Shown here piece by piece: positions 56,601 through 64,000 of a stretch of DNA of 64,000 bases (positions within the stretch are counted from its first letter, which is position 1; every line of letters starts with the position of its first letter). The notes beneath the pieces were generated by a model, which ran no database searches, was not told the DNA's origin, and worked only from the letters and a program-made list of their open reading frames with translations. The translations under genes and the position numbers were made by a program. Source of the stretch: Chelonoidis abingdonii (lineage: Eukaryota; Chordata; Testudines; Testudinidae); the NCBI RefSeq assembly GCF_003597395.2, contig NC_133782.1, positions 5,020,635 through 5,084,634 of the forward strand, in the 5' to 3' direction.

Positions 56601-58166
56601 CCCGCATGGGATTTCTGTGCCCCCCTGGTTTTGGCCCTAAAGTTACTCACACTTCTCTGTGCTGTGCAGTCTGGTAGAGGCAGCACAGTGTGTTGTGGAT
56701 TTAACAAGTTTCCAAAGAGTGATTAATAGGTCCTGCCTCAAGGATTCCCCGGATCACAAGTTGCTTTACACTCTGTTCATTTCAGAAAACTTGCCTCTTT
56801 TGTCCATTTACTACGTTCAGAATCTCAGGACAAAAATCTACAACTTCCTTGCGTGGAGGAGAGTGCAAACACACGCACGCACAGTGTGCTCCATGGGGCT
56901 CAGATCAACCCGCAGCACAAACACTGGGACCATCTGCTCAAAATGGTGTTTACAGTCAGTTTTTAAACACTGCACCAATTAGCCTTCAACTATAAACCAA
57001 GCGCAAATACACAAATGTCCTGGATGCTTCAGCCCGGCGGGGGGGAGGCCGTTCCCACACATGCTCCACAAGCTTCTAGTGGCAGATTAAGAAAAGGCAG
57101 CTCTGCATTTTGGAGGCCTGGACCAACATCACACCCAGCCGGAAAAACCTGCAGACATCTCCCCCAAAGGGGTGCTCTGGGCTCAGTGCCATGGGGCATT
57201 GGCAAAGCCATGCTAGCTTGGCTGTATTGCCATGGGCCAGGAGCACACTGCACAGACACAGAGCACAAGATAGTCCCCGTCTCAGAGATCTTACAACCTA
57301 AACAAAGGACAAAATCTCAGACTAAGGGGCCCCCCGTGAACAATACACCTGGCGTTTGAGCAACATGGAGCTGATGGGGGAGATTTTGGAACATGACCCA
57401 CATGGGGATCCAACAATGGTGCCAGATGGTGACACGGGAAGTGAGAGGGATGGGGAGGGGGCTTCTTTGGCGCCTCTGGTACTGAGCAGGGCATAGGACA
57501 TACCACGAGCAGCTGCAGCAGCAGCACCAGCAGAAGCAGCAGGCATTGGGGCGGTGGTTGCCAGCCGGTTGCATCGTTGTCGGAGAGGTCTCATGCCGGG
57601 ACATCGAAAGGGGTCTCTCTGTGGACTCAGGTCCCATGTACTGGAAGGGAAGAGCATGGAGAGGATAAACAAGTCGCAGGGCCTTATGAACCCCTCCCAG
57701 CCCAACTCCCCCCCACTTCCCGGAACCCAGATTCCCCCCTCTGCTTAGCGCTGGTCGCCAGCAGCACTGCAGAGCTCAGACACCCTCTGGACAGAATGAC
57801 GAACCTTTAGGAGTTGCTACCATGTAACAACCAGGCACCTGTACAACCTGGGCAGTTAGCAGCTGGGCTAGAGAGGAAGACGTCTCTTACTCCAGAGGGG
57901 TGGGGCGAGGGCGAAGGCGTGGGCTCTTTCTCTCTCCAGAATACAAAGCACAGACAGGAATCTCGCTGCACAGATCGCCAAGCCTTGGGCGGTACTTCCT
58001 GCATTTGCACTGCTACCTGCTCAGTGGCTCATTGGGATTTCTTTAAGGCTCTGCCCCAGGCCAGCCAGTCCCCGGATTTTCCTTTACGATGGTTACTTCA
58101 TCTCTGGTCCCCCAGCAGGTTAGATCTCCAGCTCACCTGCTTCCCAGCTTCATACACAGTCGGCAT
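44492..58166 (-). CDS. RGS19: RGS19 (GAIP), regulator of G-protein signalling 19, five coding exons
   Basis: RGS19 speeds GTP hydrolysis by Galpha-i/o subunits and so shortens G-protein signalling. It is membrane-bound through a palmitoylated cysteine string. In transcript order the exons are 58166-58137, 57640-57504, 50983-50909, 47805-47571 and 44680-44492, joining in frame to 221 residues (human 217). The cysteine string occupies residues 44-54 (eight Cys, CCFCWCCCCSC). The RGS domain spans about 95-211, with SEENMLFWLACEEL and HTFDDAQLQIYTLMHRDSYP. The C terminus is RSSSES. All splice sites are GT-AG and phases fit. The RGS-RZ members RGS17 and RGS20 also have cysteine strings, but the QEPSTHTFDDAQLQ and C-terminal sequence and the TCEA2 neighbour favour RGS19. 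The non-coding 5' exon(s) were not found. Confidence 0.95.
44681..46604. other. RGS19 intron 4, 3' part, no other gene
   Basis: GC-rich intron sequence with many overlapping short open frames on both strands; none has a recognisable domain. Confidence 0.45.
46605..46874. mobile_element. Foldback (palindromic) element in RGS19 intron 4
   Basis: The ends TAGGGTATGTCTACACTGCA and TGCAGTGTAGACATACCCCT are inverted. The two halves pair imperfectly along about 130 bp: GTGGCTGGCCCATGCC left against GGCATGGGCCAGCCAC right, TCTAGATGTTT against AAACATCTACA, and AGGACTCTCCCACC against GGTGGGAGAGTCCT read inverted. Target duplication unclear. Confidence 0.8.
46875..47570. other. RGS19 intron 4, 5' part
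   Basis: No exon or mobile element recognised. Confidence 0.4.
47571..47805 (-). CDS. RGS19: RGS19 coding exon 4 (first half of RGS domain)
   Basis: Encodes residues 81-159, including WAQSFDKLMKNPAGRNVF, the conserved EYSEENMLFWLACEELK and YEDYISILSPKE. The donor GTACTG is less typical than the others but is fixed by the frame and by the next exon. Confidence 0.95.
49020..49080 (-). repeat. Dispersed repeat fragment, reverse copy
   Basis: CCCCACTGTGCTCGGTGCTG then TACAAACCC is the reverse of the family described at 14040-14145. Confidence 0.55.
49795..50015 (+). repeat. MIR-like SINE
   Basis: CTGATTCCTGCCTCTGCCAG, CCACTTAGCCTCTCTCTGTG and CCTAAGTTTCTCCTG, then AAAGCACCAAGATCCTC, follow the order of a MIR-type SINE. 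Confidence 0.7.
50540..50680 (-). repeat. MIR-like SINE, reverse
   Basis: GGAACCGAGGCACAGAAAGG, GTGTGACCCAGGAGAAAGC and AACAGAACCCCGGAGTCCTG read as a reverse-complemented MIR. Confidence 0.65.
50909..50983 (-). CDS. RGS19: RGS19 coding exon 3
   Basis: Encodes residues 56-80 plus two bases of Cys81: NEDRERAWRASRDTKLETI then PNCEA. Acceptor CTCCTTGTTAG, donor GTGAGT. Corresponds to human NQERRRAWQASRESKLQ. Confidence 0.93.
52150..52245 (-). repeat. Dispersed repeat fragment, reverse copy
   Basis: GGCCCCTGCCCCAGAGAACT then TACAGCTTGACC belongs to the family of 14040-14145, in reverse, further into the element. Confidence 0.5.
52358..52500 (+). repeat. Repeat related to 21020-21115
   Basis: TTGTAGCCATGCTGGTCCCA, GGATATTGGAGAGACAAAG and AGACACAAGCTTTTGGGCG then CAGAGCTCTTCTT match the head-to-middle of the repeat whose middle is seen at 21020-21115. 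Confidence 0.6.
52537..52549 (+). promoter_or_regulatory. CTCF-like core motif
   Basis: CCAGTAGAGGGCA fits the short CTCF core CCASYAGRKGGCR. Such cores occur by chance and in repeats; binding is not shown. Confidence 0.3.
53465..53610 (-). repeat. MIR-like SINE, reverse
   Basis: TCCATTTTACAGATGGAGAA then ACTGAGGCACATATG, followed by AGATCACATAGGAAGCTGAG, is a reverse MIR tail and body. Confidence 0.75.
57236..57312 (-). repeat. Dispersed repeat fragment, reverse copy
   Basis: ATAGTCCCCGTCTCAGAGAT then CTTACAACCTAAACAAAGG matches the family of 14040-14145 in reverse, as at 63340-63420. It overlaps RGS19 intron 2. Confidence 0.5.
57504..57640 (-). CDS. RGS19: RGS19 coding exon 2 (cysteine string)
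   Basis: Encodes residues 11-55 plus two bases of Trp56, from the acceptor CTTCCCTTCCAG to the donor GTATGT. It contains GPESTERPLSMSRHE and then the cysteine string that anchors the protein to membranes. Matches the human exon GPEEADRPPSMSSHD. Confidence 0.95.
58137..58166 (-). CDS. RGS19: RGS19 coding exon 1 (ten codons)
   Basis: Encodes MPTVYEAGKQ followed by the donor GTGAGC; human RGS19 begins MPTPHEAEKQ. The ATG is at 58166-58164. The upstream end of this exon is not clear: there is no strong polypyrimidine tract, so the acceptor or transcription start is undetermined. Confidence 0.85.
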
Positions 58167-61100
58167 GGGCAGCTTGTATGTTCCCTGCTGGCCCACCTCT
58201 GCTCGCCTGTCCTCCCAGATGCCGGTGACTGTCGACACGCCCCCCTAGGGCCTTTGCAGCCTACTGGATGGAGCCTATGAGAACAGAGAAGCATTCCTTG
58301 AGCTAAATCCACCTGCAGGCCAAAACAGGGACCCCCCTCTCCTGCAGGCTGGGGACATTTAGGCAGGAAAGAGCCACTGAGAAGGAAGGAGGTCAAAGTT
58401 AGCAAGGGCTCGTCTCCAGCATTGGAGCCAACGGAGCACTGCTAACAGCGCCAGAGGGGCAAGAACATAAAGGATGCAAGGAAGGAAATAAAAAGGTGAG
58501 AGGGGAAGTGCTGCTCATTTAGGAGTGTCTGTCCAAGCAGCCCCTTCTGCAGTGCTCATTGCTAATGCTTCACGATGCCCTGTGCTCTGCTGCCCAGCTC
58601 AGAGCGCCATCGCAGCATTAGTGCCCACGTCAGGTTCTGCCAGTGATTCCTGTGCTCCGATGGGAGCCCTACAGTAGGTGAGGCCCTGTGGTCGTCCAGC
58701 CCTGCCCTGCCTACTCGACAGTTCCCTCTGGTGGTCATTTTTCCTTAGATTCCTCTAGTGTAGACACAGGCTAAGAGAACTGGATAAGGCAAGAGCAGAG
58801 CTTCTGCCGTATGAACTACTATGGCCCGGCCTGTTACAGGCCCCTTGGTAATGATCCAGGAGGAACACGGATTTGATTAAGAATGTCACACCCTGTCCTG
58901 GGCTGCCCAAACCTGGGGAGGTTCTAACCCCTCCTCAGCCAGAGGGACAAGTGAAGGTAGGAATGGCGAATGCGGATGGATAGGAGCTACCCTGGAAAGT
59001 GTCTTGTCCTGCTATGGACAGGATGGAGAGAAACAGAGCTGAGGACACCTGTGCCCTATAGAACCATGGGCGGGTGGAGAGCGCTACGGGAAGACCAGTT
59101 TTGCAGTCGAACCAGTTTGCGCCTCTGCTCACATGGGAAGCGACAGGGCACGATTCAAGCTCCCCCAGAGCCATCTTCATAGTAGAGAGTTGAGTTTTCC
59201 TGAGAGCATCTGGCAGGGCCGTCCCTAGGGGAGTGCGGGGCCCAAGACATAGGCATTGGGGTTCTAATCTGCTGGGGGGTGCTCATCCCTGGCCCTGCCC
59301 AGGCCCCACCCTCGCTCCACCCCTTCCCTCAAGCCCTCACCCCCGCCCCACCTCTTCCCCACTCAGTTCCGCCCCCTCTCCGAGCATGCTGCGTGGTAGG
59401 CACCGGGAGGCAGGAGGAGGCGCTGACTGGTGGGATGCGCTGGCAGGCAGGAGGCACTGGGGAGAGGGGGAGGTTCTGGTACGGGGGGCTCCTCCTCATC
59501 CACCCCGTTTGCCAGTAGTTCGCCTCTTCACCCCGCTCGTCTGCCAGCCTCACCTCTCAGCCTGCGAGGCCTGGGGAAGTCACCCCGATTCGCTGTACCC
59601 ATGGGACAGCTCTGGCCTCTGGTACCCCAAATGCCTGCACAGCATTTCACCAAGCAGGGAGGCAGGCCCTGGTGCATAGTCACCTTACTAAGTGAAACAC
59701 AGCCCCTAGGACATGCTCAGAAATACCTCCCACAAAGTGCTGGCCTTCCCAGCTCTGGCTTTGTTGAGAGAAGGATTTCTGGCTGGGAGATCTCTGACTT
59801 CCACCTGGAAGGCAGATCAAAGAAATCCTCCAAACATAACATTAAACCCTTCGTTATCTACGAGGCAACAACCCTGAACAGTCTTCCTGAGGACAGCCTC
59901 TTGTTTGGACGCCAGAGCCTCATGCAAGGGAAACAGGCATGTTATACCAAATATTATGATCGAAGGCTCTGCTTGGAATTCTGTTGTGCAATCCCATGCT
60001 CTCCACAGCCACAGAGTTTACTGCCTCCCTGGGCGAGCTCCATCGTGACATTAAGACACAGCTGCATCTACCTCCTTCCTGGGAAGCCCTGTACGTGTAA
60101 GGGGAGTCGGTAGATCCAGGAGTCAGAGGCAAGTCCACTGATGCAGGATGGGACTGCCCTGGAGAAGCTGAGGGAGAGTTAGATAGTGCCACCTGAGCAC
60201 AGGGAGATGGGAAAGGGAAGTTTTCTTACAAAGCAGGGCTTAACAGTTTTTCTTTGCTAAGAGGCGCGAGTCCACGGTAGAGGTACAGAGAAGCATTTCA
60301 AACTGCTGCTCCAAAGGCCGGAGGGGCTCAAAGACACAATGCACTCATGCAGTGAGGGAGGCAAACACGCCTCCTCTTCCACCACAGCCATGGCAGAATC
60401 ACAGCAGAAAGAACCATGCCAGACAGCAAAGTGGTTTATTGGCCTGGGCTGCGCAAACCAGAGGGCCTGCCCAAGCCCCCGGCATGGCAAAGAACTCTCA
60501 ACCCGCTTGGAAGACATTTCACTGACAGGAGGGAAGGACCCCCCACCCCCTCTGGACAGAACAGAAGACAAGTACCAGGCCGTGACACACAGTTCTAGAC
60601 GGATGGTGACGGAGGCACGCCAACCTGTCATGTTTCCACCACTCAGCCGCTCCTCGAGGTGCTGCCCACCCACTTACCAAACCTTGCGAGCGTCGGTACT
60701 TTTATACCCCCGGTATCCTAGGGCCTGATCCCCTCACAATCTCTGACATATGTATTTATCCGCAAACACTCCTGGGAGGTAGGCAGTGCTGTTATCCCCA
60801 TTTTACTGCTGGAGTGGGTGGAGCAGCTCACACCAGACCTAGGTAAGGATGCGATAAGCAGCTGCCCTGCGTCCCCAAGAGGCCTGAGTTCTGCAGGTAT
60901 CCATCCAATCCTCCTTCCTCTTTAAAATCGACCAGAGATCCCATCAGAGCGGCTGGGAGAAGCCACAGTGCACTGACAGCACCCAGCTCCTTCTCAGCAG
61001 CCAAGAGAGCACAATAACTGACTGGGATGGCAAACTGTCTGGGGCGGGGACTGTCTCTTTACTGCATGTTGGTACAATGCCCAGCACCATGGGGCCACGA

Positions 61101-61532
61101 TGGGGTCTCTAAGCACTAATGCAATACAAATCGTAAACAAGAAACATGCCTGCGTGAGGTTAGCCCCTCGATGAAGAGAATAGCCAGGTCAAAAGGAGCT
61201 GAAGCAAGACTGAAGTGGATCCAGCCATGACATCAACCTCTCCCCTCCATTTATCAAAGTAACTCCAGGTTGGGGCAGGAAGAATGGTGAAGAGCAGCAT
61301 CAGCGTAGCAGGGAACTATGCCCCGTCCTCTCAGATGGGAATCTAGCCACAACGATTCACACACTGAGCATCTCCTTACTGGAGTCAATGTATCTCTGGC
61401 TCATGATGGGGCAACGGAAACTTCAGTTTGGGAAGAATTTTGCAGCCCACTTCTTTAGCAGGAAAAGTCACAGAGAACACACCTTCCATAGGATCCTAGG
61501 TCATTTCCGGGCTCAGTCCAAGCCCCTGGGCC
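58167..61532. other. Region upstream of the RGS19 start codon
   Basis: Expected to hold the RGS19 5' UTR exon(s) and promoter, but no clear CpG island, TATA box or exon was recognised. At 59212-59400 there is a C-rich block (CCCTGCCCAGGCCCCACC, CACCCCCGCCCCACCTC) that looks like a dispersed GC-rich repeat. A CTCF-like sequence TTCCCTCTGGTGG is at 58722-58734. Confidence 0.4.
61030..61135 (+). repeat. Dispersed repeat fragment
   Basis: GGGGCGGGGACTGTCTCTTT and CCCAGCACCATGGGGCCACG, then AATGCAATACAAAT, parallel 14040-14145 and add its AT-rich terminus. Confidence 0.6.
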
Positions 61533-62270
61533 AGGGTGGATAAAACCTGAGGATTTTTTGGAGGAGCAGTGGAGGAATCAGATTTTTTTTTTTTTTGTTA
61601 TTTAAATTATAATAAGTTTTTCTTTTTAAAAATAAACCTGCTTAAAATGCAATTTGAATTTAATACAAAATATGTTAAGGTCTAAACTACTTATGATCTT
61701 TTAAAACAAATAAAAAAATATGCTGAATCCAAGTCTCTAGCAAAAACTTTGAGTTAAAGGCTGCTTTTCTATATAAAGAAAGAATTTGGGGGAAAACATC
61801 CAGCTTTTGAGGTCAAGCTTTATAAATATGGCACACTAGGTCATGTACTGTATTAAGGGCTTGTTTTGTTTAATAAAAATACATTGTATATGCTTTTTTG
61901 TGTGTTTAATTAAATTTTAGTTACCATCCTAATGCAACTTGACACAAATCATGAACAAAAAATTAATTATCTAGTAAAAAAGCAATATATCCTTCACCAT
62001 GTTCTAACATACTAAAAAGGTACAGTTAATCAGAATCTGAAAATAAGTGTATATAGATATAATAGCATAGCCTCTTAGGTAGCAAAAAGATGGACCAAAT
62101 CTAGTGTAAGGGCTCTCTATTAGTTGTAAATCAACATGTTTTAATGGTTATATCAATGAATGAGAATGAATCTTTCTTTAGAAAATTACAGAAGTACAAA
62201 TGGAAAAAGGTGAAATCAAGGCTTTTGATTTGGGGATTTAAACCATATTTAAATCAATTTAACCTACTCT
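61533..62270. repeat. AT-rich island, possible DNA-transposon relic
   Basis: Strongly AT-rich with A/T runs. It begins AGGGTGGATAAAA and ends AATCAATTTAACCTACTCT, which are weakly inverted relative to each other. No coding sequence. Confidence 0.5.
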
Positions 62271-63319
62271 AGGGCTGGAAACTTTTCAGGCAAAATTTAC
62301 CAGACACCTTCTAGCCAGGTAGCCTTGCTGAACTGTCATGCCAGCCCTGCCTCAACTCAAAGACTATTATCTTACAATGCTAAATGTATCCCCCGTTCCC
62401 CACAGCATCGTTCAAAGGCTGCACAGCCATCCCATCCCATCCCATCCTCTGTAGTCAGTTGCGATTGGTTACACTGGTTAAAACACCTATTCAATGCTTA
62501 TTTATGGATGTTGTTGCTTTTACTTCAACTTTGCATCATGGTACCTCACTTACAGCCATGCTCCATCCAGGCTCATGTCTTTCACAACTTTCCAACTGAA
62601 AAGTTTACGGCATAACTATGCTCCAAAATTTAAGCTTTAATTAAAATTAAACATCATGATTGCAAGAAGAATCTTCATCATGTAAACCAAATGGGACCCA
62701 ATTCAGCCATGCCTGGCTGCCTGCATTTGCAAATAAGACAGCCTGAAACCATAGTTCCAAGAGCTGTAACTCATCCCTGTTCACTCTGGATCATAATGAC
62801 AACAAATAAAATGTCACAATAATTAATTTTTTCACTGCTGATCATTTTAGCAGAAACATCCCGCCAGCATGCTTAGCCATCATTTTTGGATGCAGCAGTG
62901 GATACTGGGACGGTGAGGAGCGTGGTTGCTGTCAAGGATAAGGAACTAAGAGTTGATGCCCTTCACCAAAATTACACATCACTTCTGCCACTGCCCATTA
63001 TATGAAGGTAAAAGCAAAAACCTCTCCCCAAAATTAAAACCCACAACTGTGCTCCTTGGTGCTCAAACCAGCAGATTCGCTGGGCACCAATGCCCCGTAT
63101 TTTTCCCACCCGTGTGTCGAAGCCTCCAGTTCCCACCCCTCTGATAACTCCTACAATACAGTTCTGTGGTGCCTGTACAAAATCAGCAGCACAGTAAACT
63201 GAATGCTGGGAGGCAGCACAAAATAGTTTGGTTTGGTTAGTCAACTTCCTAATCAATAACCACACTTAAAAACATTTGGTGCTTGCCACAAACCAGTCAG
63301 GTTGCTCCATAATTCAGGA
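62271..63319. other. Non-coding sequence, nothing recognised
   Basis: AT-richer sequence with a short CCCATCCCATCCCATCC run near 62432-62448. No exon or bounded element. Confidence 0.4.
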
Positions 63320-63550
63320 CTAGGATGCCACCGAGATCAGGAACCATTGTGCTAGGAGCTGTACAAACAGAGCAAGAGACAGTTCCTTCCCCAAAGATCT
63401 TAACAGTCTGACGAGACAGGACAAAGGGTGGGATGAGAAACAGGAGCAGAGAGCCAAAGTTACTTGCCCATATCACACGACAGAGTAGTGATAAAGCTGG
63501 GAATAGAATCCCCATCTCCTGACTCCCAGCCCAGTGCACACTATCCACTA
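63320..63550 (-). repeat. Dispersed repeat, reverse copy, longest of the family
   Basis: ACCATTGTGCTAGGAGCTGT then ACAAACAGAGCAAGAGACAG, CCCCAAAGATCTTAACAGTC, and a trailing part with AAGTTACTTGCCCATATCAC and AAGCTGGGAATAGAATCCCC. This joins the 14040-type sequence to a MIR/L2-like end. Confidence 0.65.
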
Positions 63551-64000
63551 GTCTATGTTGTCTCTCTACATTCCCTTCCCTCTATTTCACACAGGGCTGC
63601 CTGCAGGATTTAGAAAGGATTGGACAGAGAAACTGTCTCATTGCTGATGGCTGTGGACCATGTGGAAAGGCAGGAAGATGACTGCAAGAACGGGAGATGG
63701 AGAGTGAGCTCGGTGGCGCGTCCACTCTTTTGCACTTTGAGAGACACCCCGTTATAATAAGAATTGTTTGCCAATTGGGATATTACATGAGGGCATTTTT
63801 TCAGACCTGTCTCTCTACAGCTGGCTGCACTGGGCTGTTACCCTGTGTACATGCCCCAGCTAAATTTTCTAGCAGGGCGTTAATATGGAGTGTAATTTGT
63901 GCATTCGCACGCATCTAGATAAATTGCACGAGGCACTCTGTACGCCCAGGAAATACAACGCAGCAGCCCTCCTTTACAAGGATCAGTCACAAATTTTGTT

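Larger units (their letters stand above)
50984..57503. other. RGS19 intron 2
   Basis: A 6.5-kb intron. Apart from the repeats and the CTCF-like core listed separately I see nothing coding; the longest open frames are unrelated chance frames. Confidence 0.45.

Noticed and set aside
59430..60113. 227-residue open frame upstream of RGS19
   Set aside because: Begins in a GC-rich repeat block and shows no known domain; could not be supported as a gene.

Overview
The window is vertebrate nuclear DNA, most likely from a cryptodiran turtle. The genes are split into small exons by long introns. The interspersed DNA contains CR1 LINE fragments, MIR-like SINE fragments, several short hAT-type elements with 8-bp target duplications, and one tRNA-derived SINE of the turtle Cry/PolIII type (32071-32265). 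I see no prokaryotic features, rRNA, functional tRNA or CRISPR array.

Two protein-coding genes can be rebuilt exon by exon. TCEA2 (transcription elongation factor TFIIS, tissue type) runs on the + strand in ten coding exons from 408 to 30214 and gives 300 residues. RGS19 (GAIP, a regulator of G-protein signalling) runs on the - strand in five coding exons from 58166 down to 44492 and gives 221 residues. They face each other tail to tail across about 14 kb of non-coding DNA. This is the TCEA2-RGS19 order I know from human 20q13.33. The encoded proteins act in unrelated processes: TCEA2 rescues backtracked RNA polymerase II, and RGS19 is a GTPase-activating protein for Galpha-i/o subunits.

Layout: 1-480 is a CpG-rich promoter and exon 1 with several ACTACA-type motifs. 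Positions 552-5085 hold a minisatellite of 40-bp and 43-bp units lying in intron 1. Positions 5086-29165 contain TCEA2 exons 2-8 and their introns. These introns hold a 647-bp hAT element, a CR1 copy and three related mini-elements; one of the mini-elements ends 14 nt before an exon. TCEA2 intron 6 is an AT-AC, U12-type intron. Positions 29166-30520 hold TCEA2 exons 9-10 and a short 3' UTR. Positions 30520-44490 are intergenic: the Cry SINE, a decayed 2.7-kb CR1, an (AC)41 microsatellite and a GC-rich hAT element. Positions 44492-58166 are RGS19, with a long foldback element in one intron. Positions 58167-64000 hold no gene I can support; the RGS19 5' UTR/promoter probably lies there.

The observations most worth following are the AT-AC intron, the near-perfect 40-bp array whose every unit looks like a 3' splice site, the transposon insertion that rebuilt the intron 4 acceptor region, and the RGS19 intronic hairpin.
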